A DNA stretch of 45,529 bases from Yoonia sp. (GCA_029252195.1 JAQXBV010000070.1:1-45529), one strand, 5' to 3'. Positions 25,828 to 35,589 are shown, counted from the first letter of the stretch. The notes: generated by a model from the sequence alone, not told the origin. Translations and numbers: made by a program.

Positions 25828-28475
25828 AACTGCGCAAACTGACGCTGCACAACGTGCGCAAATTCGCCAATAAAACGGCGGTTCTCGGCCCGTTCGGCGA
25901 CGGGTTGACGACCATTACGGCCGAAAACGAAAGCGGCAAAAGCACCTTCTTCGGGGCGCTGCATGCGCTGTTTTTCTACGACTACGGCTCTGGCAGAAAA
26001 GAGTTGAAAGACATGCAGCCCTATTCCGGCGGGGCAATGCGGATCAGCGCCGAGATCGAAATGGGTGGGTCTCCCTATCTGATCGAAAAGATGTTTAACC
26101 TCAAAAAGGCTGGGTCATCTGCGACGATCAAGGACCTGCGCAGCGGCGCGATCCTGAAGCAGGCGGATGATGCAGAATCCTGGATTACCCAGCATATTCT
26201 GACGGCCAACAACGGCCCTTTCGGGCTTTTGTGGGTCAGGCAAGGCGCGGTTGACGTTGATGCAGGCGCGGACGGGGTCAATGCGCGCCGCGATGTGATG
26301 TCCAGCGTACGCGGCCAGATCGACGCGGTCACAGGCGGGCGGCGAATGGACGCCATCGTGCAGCGCTGCAAGCTGGAATTCGATACGATCAGCACCAAAC
26401 AGGACAAACCCAAGGCGGGCAGCGCGTGGAAAGAGGCCGAAGACCGCGTCGGCCTCTTGGCTGATGAACAAGCCCGACTTCAGGTCTTGGTCGACACATT
26501 GAGCCAGGATCTCGCGCTCAAGAAAAAGGTCATGGCGCGACTGCAATCGCTCAATGCGCCCGAATTACGCGCAATGCGTGCGCAGGCGATTACAGCTGCA
26601 CAGCACCACCTCAACGAGACGCGCGAACATGCCCGCAAGGTCCAAGAGGCCGATAAGGACATGCAACTTGTGCAAGCGGCCGAGCGCGATATCACCCGTG
26701 AAATCGCGCAGATTGCACAGGCACAACACAGCCGCGAGACGCTCGCCGCGCAGATCATCGCCAAAACCGAAGACGTCGCGGCCGCACAAAAAGCAAAAAC
26801 CGAGGCGCAGAAAGACTTGGACGCCGCGCAGGGCGAAATTGCCGACTTTGAGGCAAAACGGAGCGCGCAAACCGGGCTTTTGACCCAAGCACGCCACACA
26901 GAGCGCCTGTCGCAGTCCCATAAACGGCTTGTCGCATTGGCCGATCATTTGACGCGCCTCGCCGCCCCGAAAGACAAGCTGCGAGATGCCGAGGCTCTCC
27001 TTGGCGGCACCGAAATCTCAAAGACGGCCCTTGAGCGTCTGAACGACCTTGAGCGCCGCCGTGACATTGCGATTGAGACGCGCAAAGTGCATTTCGCCCG
27101 CTTTACCCTACGCGCACAGAGTGCTGCGGGACAGATCAATGGCGTCGATATTCCCAACGGCGAGGCGCGGCTGATCGATCAACCGCTCGACCTGCTGCTG
27201 CCCGGATTTGGCGCGATCTCGCTGCAACCTGCCGCGGGCGCGGGTCAAGGCATCGAAGACCCTGACGCATTGCAGAAATCACTCGCTACAGAGCTCGGCG
27301 CCCTTGGTGTCGCCACTGTCAAGGCGGCACGGCAAGCCCACGACGCGCGGCTGGCCGCCGCACAAGACAGGCAGACAGCACAGGCACAAATCCGCGCCTT
27401 GGCGCCGGATGGTCTGGAGACGCTGAGACAAGAATGGGAAGCACTTTGCACGGCGCTCGGGCACCCGCTGTCCGATTTGCACCCGCAGCTTGCCCCGACC
27501 GACCAAGACACCGCATCCGAACAGATCGAACGGGATATCGCCGCCCTTGACGCGACCCTCAATGACTTGCGCCAAACGCTGCCTGCGCTGCAAAATGCGT
27601 TGGCTGTCGCTGCCAGTGGATTGACCGAGGCCGAGGTTCTGCGCGCCAGATTACAAAGCGACGCGCAAGACCAATGCAGACCGGAGGGCGAAGACGACAC
27701 GCTTGCCACCCTGTCGCAGGCGCAGTCGGACAAGCGGAAGGCCTTGGCGCAGGCCAACGCGACCCTCACAGAGCTGCGCGCGATTGCGCCCGATGTCTCT
27801 GCCGCGCAAGCCACCTATGACCGCGCGGTGCAGACCGACACCGAAGATATCAAAGAAATCAATCGGCTGGAAAGAGATCTCGCGCGGCTCAACGGCGCGA
27901 TCCACACCCAATCCGAAGGTGCCGTCGAAGAGCGGTTGGCGGAAGTCGCGGGCAAACTGGAGCGCGCTCAGGCCCGTGCCGCGCAATTCGCAAGCCACGC
28001 GCAATCGCTGAAACTGCTGCTTTCGGTCCTAGAGGCGGCAAGAGCCGACGCCCAAGACACTTACTTTGAACCCGTGCGCGCAGAGCTCTTGCCGCTTTTG
28101 CGTCAGCTGCATGCAGGTGCGGATTTCGAGATCGACGCTGACAAGCTTTTGGTCGAAACGATCACGCGCAACGGGGTCACAGATAAGGTCGACGTGCTCT
28201 CAGGCGGCGCTTATGAGCAAATCGCGATTTTGACGCGCTTGGCCTTTGCGCGGCTCTTTGCCAAACACGGCAACCATGTGCCGATTATTCTGGACGACGC
28301 GCTTGTGCATACTGACGACGAGCGGATTGGAACGATGTTCAACATGCTGGCGCAAATCGCGCGGGGTCAACAAATCATCGTGCTCAGCTGCCGGACGCGG
28401 GCGTTTTCCGATCTGGGCGGGCAACGGGCGTTTATCACATTCTCGGACGCGGGCGCGCCATCCACAAGCATTTGA
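25824..28475 (+). CDS. Rad50/SbcC-like ATPase of the YhaN type
   Basis: 883 residues with split ABC ATPase heads and a long coiled-coil middle (about residues 190-760, broken by a hinge-like part). The Walker A is AENESGKST (33-41), with Ala where Gly is usual. The signature motif is VLSGGAYEQIAILTRLAFAR and Walker B is IILDDALVHTDDERI. With the upstream nuclease it would form a YhaO/YhaN-type complex for DNA ends or hairpins. It lacks the zinc-hook CxxC of Rad50, as YhaN proteins do. Confidence 0.88.
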   Translation: MKLRKLTLHNVRKFANKTAVLGPFGDGLTTITAENESGKSTFFGALHALFFYDYGSGRKELKDMQPYSGGAMRISAEIEMGGSPYLIEKMFNLKKAGSSATIKDLRSGAILKQADDAESWITQHILTANNGPFGLLWVRQGAVDVDAGADGVNARRDVMSSVRGQIDAVTGGRRMDAIVQRCKLEFDTISTKQDKPKAGSAWKEAEDRVGLLADEQARLQVLVDTLSQDLALKKKVMARLQSLNAPELRAMRAQAITAAQHHLNETREHARKVQEADKDMQLVQAAERDITREIAQIAQAQHSRETLAAQIIAKTEDVAAAQKAKTEAQKDLDAAQGEIADFEAKRSAQTGLLTQARHTERLSQSHKRLVALADHLTRLAAPKDKLRDAEALLGGTEISKTALERLNDLERRRDIAIETRKVHFARFTLRAQSAAGQINGVDIPNGEARLIDQPLDLLLPGFGAISLQPAAGAGQGIEDPDALQKSLATELGALGVATVKAARQAHDARLAAAQDRQTAQAQIRALAPDGLETLRQEWEALCTALGHPLSDLHPQLAPTDQDTASEQIERDIAALDATLNDLRQTLPALQNALAVAASGLTEAEVLRARLQSDAQDQCRPEGEDDTLATLSQAQSDKRKALAQANATLTELRAIAPDVSAAQATYDRAVQTDTEDIKEINRLERDLARLNGAIHTQSEGAVEERLAEVAGKLERAQARAAQFASHAQSLKLLLSVLEAARADAQDTYFEPVRAELLPLLRQLHAGADFEIDADKLLVETITRNGVTDKVDVLSGGAYEQIAILTRLAFARLFAKHGNHVPIILDDALVHTDDERIGTMFNMLAQIARGQQIIVLSCRTRAFSDLGGQRAFITFSDAGAPSTSI

Positions 28476-28569
28476 TTTGCACGCCACCCCTGCCCTCTGC
28501 TAGCTTGGTCCAAAGCAGTTTGCACCGCAGACCCGACAAACGGGCAGGTGCGCGATAGACAGGTGAAAC

Positions 28570-28875
28570 ATGCAAAAGTTCGTTTTGGTATCCGCAATGA
28601 TGGTTTTGACAGCTTGCGGAGGTGGTCGGGTGTCTGGCGACGTGGGCAAAGCCTGCATGGCCGCAGACCGCAAAGCCGCGTCCTCCAGCCTGTGCTCTTG
28701 TGTGCAACAAGCCGCCAACCGGACGCTCAGCGGATCCGACCAAAAGCGCGCCGCCGACTTCTTTGAAGAACCTCAAAAGGCGCAAGATACCCGTCAGTCT
28801 AACAACCGCTCTGACGAGGCCTTCTGGCTGCGCTACAAAAAATTCAGCGCGACCGCAGAGCAGATGTGCCGCTAA
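28570..28875 (+). CDS. Small lipoprotein
   Basis: 101 residues: signal peptide with lipobox LTAC (Cys16), then a short domain with cysteines in GKACMAADR, SLCSCVQQAA and the terminal MCR, suggesting one or two disulfides in the periplasm. Similar conserved hypothetical lipoproteins occur in roseobacters. It is convergent with the four-helix membrane protein, overlapping its stop by four bases. Confidence 0.75.
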   Translation: MQKFVLVSAMMVLTACGGGRVSGDVGKACMAADRKAASSSLCSCVQQAANRTLSGSDQKRAADFFEEPQKAQDTRQSNNRSDEAFWLRYKKFSATAEQMCR

Positions 28876-29297
28876 CGCAGCACACCACGACGGGTCATGA
28901 CGCGGGCGTAGAAATACTGCAAAACCAGCACCACAAAGATGGCCGCAGTGACCCCAAGGGCGACAGTCCCCGACAATTCAAATGATGACGGGCGCGCGAT
29001 CCCATAGCTGTAGACAGACGCGGCCGCTAAACCCAAAAACGCAAAGCCAAAGCAAGTCCGCGCCAGTCGGGAGCGGAAGAACAACAGGATTGACCCAAGC
29101 ACCGCAAACCAGACTCCAATGGCCCAAGTGGCCTCAAACCACATGGGCGCATCCTCCAGAAACGCGCGTTGTGGTGCGGCCATCATGGCGAGATAGGCGC
29201 CGTTTTCAAGCTGCGACATCAGATAGTCATAAGCGCTCCCGCTGTTCCAGAGGAACGAAAGCACGCCGACAATCCACAGGTGTATAGGTGTTTTCAT
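28872..29297 (-). CDS. Conserved four-helix inner-membrane protein
   Basis: 141 residues starting at ATG 29297 (MKTPIHLWIVGVLSFLWNSG) behind GAGGGA. There are four hydrophobic helices with WNSGSAYDYLMSQLENGAYL after the first. This family is widespread in proteobacteria and sometimes labelled sugar transporter, without proof. The longer upstream frame runs antisense through meaB and is not real. Confidence 0.8.
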   Translation of the reverse strand: MKTPIHLWIVGVLSFLWNSGSAYDYLMSQLENGAYLAMMAAPQRAFLEDAPMWFEATWAIGVWFAVLGSILLFFRSRLARTCFGFAFLGLAAASVYSYGIARPSSFELSGTVALGVTAAIFVVLVLQYFYARVMTRRGVLR

Positions 29298-29405
29298 GAC
29301 ACTTTTCCCTCGTCTGATGCAAAAAACCCTAACACCGCTGACGAAGTTTACAAAGCTTATCGCGTTTCGATTGCGCTGGGGAAAACCGACCCCTAAAACA
29401 TTCCT

Positions 29406-30386
29406 ATGAATACACAAACCGACATCGCAGATCTGGCGGCAAGGGTGGCAGGCGGCGACAGACGGGCGCTGGCGCGCGCGATTACGCTCGTTGAAAGCGG
29501 GCGCAGTGATCACCGCACGCAGGCGCTCGCCTTGCTTGATACATTGGGCACCGCGCGACAGGCCCTGCGGATCGGGTTGTCTGGTACGCCCGGTGTGGGG
29601 AAATCCACGTTCATCGAAAGCTTCGGGATGATGCTGACGGGCATGGGCAAACGTGTTGCCGTGCTGGCGGTTGATCCGTCTTCGGCGCGCTCGGGCGGCT
29701 CGATCTTGGGCGACAAGACGCGGATGGACAGGTTGGCCCGCGATCCGAACGCCTTTATCCGCCCCTCGCCCAGCCAGACGCAACTCGGCGGCGTGGCACG
29801 GAGGACACGGGAGGCCGTGGCGCTCTGCGAGGCCGCGGGCTATGATATCGTGCTGATCGAGACCGTGGGCGTTGGCCAGTCCGAAACCGTCGTGGCACAA
29901 ATGGCCGATCTGTTCTTGTTGCTGCTGGCCCCTGCGGGCGGGGACGAATTGCAGGGCGTGAAACGGGGAATCATGGAAATCGCGGATATGATCCTTGTGA
30001 ATAAGGCCGATGGCGATCTGAAACCGCAAGCGATGCGAACCTGCGCGGATTACGCGGGAGCCTTAAGGCTCTTGCGTAAACGGAGCCAAGACCCCGATGG
30101 CTTCCCCAAGGCGATGACTGTTTCCGCACTGGAAACGATCGGATTAGAGAAGGCTTGGGACGAGATACAAGCGCTGATGATATGGCGGCGCGAAAGCAGC
30201 GTTTGGGCAAGCACCCGTGCCGAGCAAGCCCGCTATTGGTTCGCCGAAGAAGTCCGGCTTCAACTCTTGGCACGTATTGCCGCCGACCCCGACCTGCGCG
30301 CACGGATGTCGGCCCTCGAACAGGACGTCGCCGCAGGGCGGATCACGCCGGCAGCCGCAGCCGCGGAAGTGGTTTCAAAAACGTGA
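29406..30386 (+). CDS. meaB: Methylmalonyl-CoA mutase-associated GTPase MeaB
   Basis: 326 residues of the G3E GTPase family. The P-loop GTPGVGKST is at 60-68, with switch residues VDPSSARSGGSILGDKTRM and NKADGD for guanine recognition. MeaB guards adenosylcobalamin-dependent methylmalonyl- or ethylmalonyl-CoA mutase, loading cofactor and protecting from inactivation. The mutase gene is not in the window. It is divergent from the membrane protein gene. Confidence 0.95.
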   Translation: MNTQTDIADLAARVAGGDRRALARAITLVESGRSDHRTQALALLDTLGTARQALRIGLSGTPGVGKSTFIESFGMMLTGMGKRVAVLAVDPSSARSGGSILGDKTRMDRLARDPNAFIRPSPSQTQLGGVARRTREAVALCEAAGYDIVLIETVGVGQSETVVAQMADLFLLLLAPAGGDELQGVKRGIMEIADMILVNKADGDLKPQAMRTCADYAGALRLLRKRSQDPDGFPKAMTVSALETIGLEKAWDEIQALMIWRRESSVWASTRAEQARYWFAEEVRLQLLARIAADPDLRARMSALEQDVAAGRITPAAAAAEVVSKT

Positions 30387-30401
30387 TGTGTGGGGCTGAA
30401 G

Positions 30402-31151
30402 ATGCATGACAGCGGCGACCTTGTTTTTAGTGGCGAACATCTGAAGGCCACACTGTTTGAAGGGGACGCAGAGAACCTCTTGGTGACGTTTAGCTATCGC
30501 GAAAAAGGGCGCTCCGACTTCAACCCCGCACAGCAAAGTACCTCAGACAAGGCGCGCGGCTTTGCTCAGCTTTGCATTGCAACGCGTAAGAATGACTGGT
30601 TCATCAATCCCGACACCTATGGGCTGGAGGCCGTGCTTAAAACCTTGGGACCGCATTATAAAAATGTGCATATGATGGGGTTTTCAATGGGGGGCTACGG
30701 CGCGTTTCGGTTTGCCCGTTCGGCGCGGGCCAATTATGTGTTGGCAGTTTCGCCACAGTTCTCGATTCACCCGGACGTCGTGCCGTTCGACCGCAGGTTT
30801 CGCAGTGATGCGGCAGGGTTTGACGCGGCGCTCGGCAATTTGGCCACCTTCGCAAGGCCGGGGCTACAGGGGGTCATCGTGACAGACCCGTTCCGTCGTT
30901 TGGACTTGATGAACGCGCAAATGATCATGGAGGTTTTTCCCCGCATCCAGCTTGCGCGGCTCGGCTTTGGCGGGCACCCAGCAACAACGCTTTTGCGGCG
31001 CAGGAACAAATCGGGCATTGTGCAACGGATGGCGCTTGCAAACCCGCCACGCGCGGAGCCTATCATCGCAGAACATCGCGAAGCGCGCTTGGATGACCCC
31101 GACTATATGATCGACATGCTGCAGCGCTGGGAGGCACGTAGCACAGGTTGA
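30402..31151 (+). CDS. Alpha/beta-hydrolase-fold protein of unknown function
   Basis: 249 residues from ATG 30402; a GTG at 30390 is the alternative. A nucleophile elbow GFSMGGYGAFRFA is clear, but I cannot place the Asp and His of a triad. DRRFRSDAAGFDA and a C-terminal IAEHREARLDDPDYMIDML follow. The resemblance is to surface-polysaccharide-associated hydrolase-like proteins rather than to characterised esterases. It follows meaB after about 15 bases and may share its transcript. Confidence 0.7.
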   Translation: MHDSGDLVFSGEHLKATLFEGDAENLLVTFSYREKGRSDFNPAQQSTSDKARGFAQLCIATRKNDWFINPDTYGLEAVLKTLGPHYKNVHMMGFSMGGYGAFRFARSARANYVLAVSPQFSIHPDVVPFDRRFRSDAAGFDAALGNLATFARPGLQGVIVTDPFRRLDLMNAQMIMEVFPRIQLARLGFGGHPATTLLRRRNKSGIVQRMALANPPRAEPIIAEHREARLDDPDYMIDMLQRWEARSTG

Positions 31152-31691
31152 TTGTCGCCAAAAAAGAACCAATCTCGCAGGTATGAGAAAAGATCAACCT
31201 CGTCACGGCCTTGCACATGCGGATGCCTTGGTTCTCTCAGGGATTTGCCGATGCATGGGCGTAAAATGCGGGTCTCAATCATCATGAACCAAGCTGAAAT
31301 TGAACAATTTCCATACTGGTATAGGCAGACGACCCAATTCTGCTGGGCTCTTGCCAATGGCAATCAGCCACGATCAGTTTTCTGGCGCAAGACGGCGCTG
31401 TTTTAACTAATAACGATTCGGTTTTCGGATTTTATCAAAAGATACTCAGGCGGCCTTACACCGTGTTTTAGTCCCGTTTAACCCCTGAAGCGGGGCCATT
31501 GAACGTTGTCCAAGAGGTGCAATCGTGACGCGCACGGGCGCATCGCGCCGAAAAAGAACTGGCCTGATATAAAAAGCGCATGCTGAACGGGTGACAGTCC
31601 GAATTGCATTGCAGGCCTCTGCGCTTGTGCGTAGCAACCAGATAAGGCCACCCGCAGCCTTGGAATTTGCTGAAACTGTTTGAGATGCGGG
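31152..31691. other. 540-base gap before rpmB with no supported gene
   Basis: Short frames on both strands (84 residues plus, 86 and 63 minus) lack recognisable domains and good starts. GCCTGAGTATCTTTTGATAA on the minus strand near 31432-31452 resembles the tail of the hairpin-tail repeat. A C4/G4 hairpin (CCCCTGAAGCGGGG) lies at 31481-31494. The stretch 31560-31660 looks structured but matches no riboswitch I know. Confidence 0.35.
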
Positions 31692-31720
31692 TTGACGCGG
31701 ACCGGGAATCCTCCTATCTC
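31692..31720 (+). promoter_or_regulatory. Promoter of rpmB
   Basis: TTGACG (31692-31697), a 17-base spacer and TATCTC (31715-31720) make a good sigma-70 promoter. Transcription would start near 31727. Confidence 0.65.
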
Positions 31721-31726
31721 GCGCTA

Positions 31727-31825
31727 ACCGAATTCATGACCCCGCATTTTGCTGGGTCCTAGCCCGTTAAAAGGGTGCGTGAGTGGCCGATCCACCGAAG
31801 CGCCCGTTAAGACAAGGATTACAAC
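31727..31825 (+). promoter_or_regulatory. Structured rpmB leader
   Basis: A roughly 100-base untranslated leader contains GACCC-C-GCA-TTT-TGC-T-GGGTC (31738-31758) and then CCCGTTAAAAGGG. It ends in AAGGA before the ATG. It may let L28 control its own synthesis, but this is inference. Confidence 0.4.
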
Positions 31826-32113
31826 ATGTCACGCCGTTGCGAATTGACTGGAAAAGGCCCAATGTCTGGCAACAATGTCAGCCACGCCAAGAACCGTACC
31901 CGCCGTCGGTTCTTGCCGAACCTGCAGGACGTGACACTGATGTCCGAATCGCTCGGCCGATCGTTCAAGTTCAAGATCTCTAACGCTGCATTGCGCACAG
32001 TCGACCACCGCGGTGGTTTGGACGCTTTCTTTGCAAAGTCCAAAGATGCAGAACTTTCCGCTGACGCGTTGAAAGTGAAAAAAGAGATCGCGAAAGCAAC
32101 TGCTGCTGTCTAA
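31826..32113 (+). CDS. rpmB: 50S ribosomal protein L28
   Basis: 95 residues, beginning [20 protein letters not shown] with the L28 hallmark and RRRFLPNLQ. The alphaproteobacterial C-terminal extension ([20 protein letters not shown]) is present. It is a component of the large subunit near the E site. It stands alone with its own promoter and an intrinsic terminator. Confidence 0.97.
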   Translation: MSRRCELTGKGPMSGNNVSHAKNRTRRRFLPNLQDVTLMSESLGRSFKFKISNAALRTVDHRGGLDAFFAKSKDAELSADALKVKKEIAKATAAV

Positions 32114-32138
32114 GCCTCGTTTGTTTTGAAGATTAGAG

Positions 32139-32170
32139 AGCCCGATTGCGTAAGCTATCGGGTTTTTGTT
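32139..32170 (+). terminator. Intrinsic terminator of rpmB
   Basis: CCCGAT (32141-32146) pairs with ATCGGG (32157-32162), followed by TTTTTGTT. Confidence 0.85.
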
Positions 32171-32204
32171 GTTGCGCGGGATATCTGGAGGAGGAAACTC
32201 ATGT

Positions 32205-32892
32205 TTAGGAGAAACGTTCCAGAATTCCCTTAAGGCGTCCATCGGTTATTAAGTCCCTCCACTCTAACAAGGCGTTCACAGCCGGATCAGCATATAACGC
32301 GAGCTCTTCCTCGATACATCTGAGTGCATCCTCTTGCCTTCCATCTGACATCAAAGCTGTCACATAGTTGGTGATCTGCAACTTCGGGTGGCCATTGTCT
32401 TCGAAAAGTTGCGAATACGTACGACCACCGATGGCACATTTGACATCCTCGATGGCTTGGGCTGTTTGTTGCAAGAGCAACGGCGCAAAGTATTCCGGAC
32501 TTCGCCCCTCCGATGCGAGAATACTTGACGGGAAATGTTTCACCTTCAAGCATGAACACGGCGTTACACCGAAATGAAACGGGCTTGTTGATATTGTCTA
32601 ATAAGGGAGATGCGTGCCAAAAAATCGGATCAAACGCCATAGGCTTTACTGTCACCGAAATCTCCGCGCGGAACTCAAATCCGTGTTGCGATGCGGTCGC
32701 CCTGATGAACGCGCTGAAGAACCAAGCCCCCTCCACCCTGAATAACCAATGCGAATTGATCTTCAGGTCGTGTTTTTTCAGGAGTGGCCTCGCGTGTTCT
32801 AGTGCTTCCTTCAAATACCGATTTTGGCAACGGCCTCGCTGGAGGGGTGTTATTTCTTCAGTTGCGCGAACTTGCAGCTTTGATTTGGTCAT
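32205..32892 (-). pseudogene. Unknown protein, frameshifted
   Basis: Two overlapping minus-strand frames join into one 228-residue protein. The first runs MTKSKLQVRATEEIT...RCNAVFMLEGETFP, then HFPSSILASEGRSPEYF...LKGILERFS continues one frame over. ACATTTCCCGTCAAG near 32528-32542 would stay in frame with CC instead of CCC. The middle is a mixed alpha/beta region with FRVEGAWFFSAFI; the C-terminal part is helical. I do not recognise the family. Codon use is less GC-biased than neighbours, suggesting acquisition. Decay or a base-call error are both possible. Confidence 0.6.
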
Positions 32893-33097
32893 TGACGAAA
32901 ACCTTTCGATCCCAAGCTACAAGTTTGTTTTGCAGGTTATTTCGCATCTGTCATTGGGACAGTCACAGCGAAAACGACACTGTCCGATGAACGGAACGCA
33001 AAACTGCTCCATAAGCGCTGATTCGTGGAGCGGTTGGCAAATAACCAGTTCACCGCCACCAAAACCCCATTCAAATCCAAGCAAGTATGGCACCCCC

Positions 33098-33119
33098 CGT
33101 AGGATGGGTCTTGACCCAT
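33098..33119 (+). repeat. REP palindrome, copy 4
   Basis: GTAG followed by GATGGGTCTTGACCCATC, an 8-bp perfect stem with TT loop, 28 bases before the hrpB start codon. Confidence 0.8.
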
Positions 33120-33147
33120 CACCCCCTTTGGCCCGACACGTACCCCC

Positions 33148-35559
33148 ATGACAGCGCTGCCCATTGATCCCATCCTGCCCGATCTGATCGCCGCCCTGCG
33201 CAGCTATGGCCGCGCCGTCTTGCAAGCCCCGCCGGGGGCGGGCAAAACCACCCGCGTCCCGCTCGCTCTGCTAGATGCCAAGCTGACCACTGGCCGCATC
33301 ATCATGCTTGAACCCCGCCGCCTCGCCACCCGCGCCGCTGCTGAACGCCTGTCTGAGACCTTAGGCGAACCTGTCGGTCAAACCATCGGCTACCGCATGC
33401 GCGGCGAAACTGCTGTGAGCGCAGCCACTAAGGTTGAGGTTGTGACCGAAGGCATCCTCACCCGCATGATCCAATCGGACCCCGAACTGGCGGGCATCGG
33501 CGCAATCATCTTTGATGAGTTTCATGAACGCTCTTTGAACGCTGATCTGGGTCTAGCGCTCGCGTGGGAGATACGCGCCGCCCTGCGCCCCGACCTCGTG
33601 CTCCTCGTCATGTCCGCCACGCTGGACGCAGCCCCCGTCGCAACCCTGCTCGACGGTGCGCCGATCCTTACGTCAGAAGGTCGCGCTTTTCCTGTCACGA
33701 CCCACTTCCTCCCCAAGGCGCTTGCCAAGGCCATGCGTTTAGAGGCCGCAACCGCCGACCTCATCATTCAAGCCGCCTCCGAGACCACAGGCGGCGTGCT
33801 CGTCTTCCTCCCCGGTGAAGGCGAAATCCGCAGGGTCGAGGCCGCCCTCGGAAACCGCCTCCCCCAAGACTGCACTATCCGCCCGCTTTACGGTGCCCTG
33901 CCCTTCGCCGCCCAACGCGCAGCCATCGCCCCTGTCAAAGAGGGCCGCAAAATCGTGCTCTCAACTTCGATCGCTGAGACCTCGCTCACCATCGCCGATA
34001 TCCGCGTGGTCATTGATGCTGGCCGCGCCCGCCGCGCCCGCTTTGACCCATCCTCTGGCATGTCGCGCCTTGTGACCGAACGGGTCAGCCGCGCCGAGGC
34101 CGCACAACGCGCAGGCCGCGCGGGCCGCGTCGCGGAAGGGTCCTGTTACAAGCTCTGGACCAAAGGCGAAGACGGCGCATTGCCCGCCTTTCCGCCTGCG
34201 GAGATCGAGGCCGCTGACCTCGCGCCACTTGCTCTTGAGCTGGCGCAATGGGGCAGCGACGATCTGGCGTTCCTGACGCCCCCGCCTGAAGGCACGCTGG
34301 CCGAGGCACGCCGCCTGCTCATATCGCTCGGTGCACTCGACGCGCACGCCCGCATTACCGCGCATGGGCGCGCGATGGCGGCCCTACCAACGCATCCGCG
34401 TCTGGCCCACATGCTGCTGACCGCCGGCCAGCAATCCGCCCCCCTCGCGGCCCTGCTCGCCGCCCGCGACCCGCTGCGCGGCGCACCCGTTGACCTGTCC
34501 CTGCGTATTGCCGCGCTGAAAGGGCGCTATGACGTTGCGGGGCAAATCAACCACGCCGCTGCAGCCCAGATCAAAGCCGAAATATCGACCCTTTCCAAGG
34601 TCTTGCCAGATGTATCCCCGATGCCCCTCTCCGTGATGGCCGCCCTCGCCTACCCCGACCGGATCGGTTTGCGCCGCAAAGGTGACGACCCGCGATACGT
34701 CCTCTCTGGCGGCAAGGGCGCGATCATGGACGCGGGCGACCCACTCGCAGGGCAGCGGCTGATCGTGGCAACAGACCTCGACGGCGACACCCGCGAGGCC
34801 AAGATAAGACAGGCGGTTGCCATGACTGACGCCGAGCTGCGGGCCATCTTTGCAGACCAGATCACATGGGTCGATGTCTGCACATGGTCGAAACGCGACA
34901 ACCGTGTGCTGACACGCCGCCAAGAACAATTCGGCGCACTCATTCTTGATGACCGCAACTGGACAGACGCCCCCGCCGAGGCCATCGCCGTCGCCATGAT
35001 CGACGGCGTGCGGCAACTCGGACTGAAACCATCGCCCGCCGCCAACAGGTTTCGCGCAAGGGTCGCCCTAGCGGGTGAGCTGCCCGCCATGGACGACACC
35101 ACCTTGCTCGACACCCTCGAAGACTGGCTCCTACCCCACTTGGGAGGCGTCAAAACCGCGGCCGATTGGAAAGGCTTTGATCTACTACCTGCCCTGCGCG
35201 CCATGCTTGATTGGGAGCAGACCAAAAGGCTCGACCGTATCGCCCCCCCTCATTTCACGACGCCATTAGACCGGAAAATCCCGATTGATTACGACGGCGA
35301 GGCCCCCGCGATCACCCTGCGCCTGCAAGAGATGTTTGGACAAACCACACATCCGATGGTTGGCGGGACTCCCCTGCGGGTCACCTTGCTCTCTCCGGGA
35401 CAAAAGCCTGTGCAGGTGACACAAGATATCGTCGGTTTCTGGGCAACCTCCTACGCGGATGTGCGGCGGGATATGCGCGGCCGCTATCCGCGCCACCCTT
35501 GGCCCGAAGACCCGACACAAGCGGACCCGACCCTGCGCGCAAAGCCGCGTGGCACTTAA
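33148..35559 (+). CDS. hrpB: ATP-dependent RNA helicase HrpB
   Basis: 803 residues, DEAH/RHA-type helicase. Motif I is APPGAGKTTRVPLAL (about 28-42), motif II DEFHERS (near 118; DEFH where DEAH is usual), motif III SATLDA, and motif VI RAEAAQRAGRAGRVAEG near 312-328. Helicase-associated and HrpB C-terminal domains follow. Its cellular role in bacteria is poorly known; probably mRNA or rRNA remodelling. Codon use matches core genes. Confidence 0.95.
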   Translation: MTALPIDPILPDLIAALRSYGRAVLQAPPGAGKTTRVPLALLDAKLTTGRIIMLEPRRLATRAAAERLSETLGEPVGQTIGYRMRGETAVSAATKVEVVTEGILTRMIQSDPELAGIGAIIFDEFHERSLNADLGLALAWEIRAALRPDLVLLVMSATLDAAPVATLLDGAPILTSEGRAFPVTTHFLPKALAKAMRLEAATADLIIQAASETTGGVLVFLPGEGEIRRVEAALGNRLPQDCTIRPLYGALPFAAQRAAIAPVKEGRKIVLSTSIAETSLTIADIRVVIDAGRARRARFDPSSGMSRLVTERVSRAEAAQRAGRAGRVAEGSCYKLWTKGEDGALPAFPPAEIEAADLAPLALELAQWGSDDLAFLTPPPEGTLAEARRLLISLGALDAHARITAHGRAMAALPTHPRLAHMLLTAGQQSAPLAALLAARDPLRGAPVDLSLRIAALKGRYDVAGQINHAAAAQIKAEISTLSKVLPDVSPMPLSVMAALAYPDRIGLRRKGDDPRYVLSGGKGAIMDAGDPLAGQRLIVATDLDGDTREAKIRQAVAMTDAELRAIFADQITWVDVCTWSKRDNRVLTRRQEQFGALILDDRNWTDAPAEAIAVAMIDGVRQLGLKPSPAANRFRARVALAGELPAMDDTTLLDTLEDWLLPHLGGVKTAADWKGFDLLPALRAMLDWEQTKRLDRIAPPHFTTPLDRKIPIDYDGEAPAITLRLQEMFGQTTHPMVGGTPLRVTLLSPGQKPVQVTQDIVGFWATSYADVRRDMRGRYPRHPWPEDPTQADPTLRAKPRGT

Positions 35560-35589
35560 GGCCTTTAAGCTGTCGAGTTGCATGAATCG

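Noticed and set aside
31446-31637. 63-residue minus-strand frame before rpmB
   Set aside because: No domain or good start, and arginine-rich composition typical of non-coding GC-rich DNA.
31560-31660. Possible cobalamin-type riboswitch
   Set aside because: Lacks the B12-box and the other conserved blocks, and the next gene is rpmB, not a B12 gene.
32937-33173. 78-residue minus-strand frame ahead of hrpB
   Set aside because: Contains REP copy 4 and has no recognised domain; probably non-coding.
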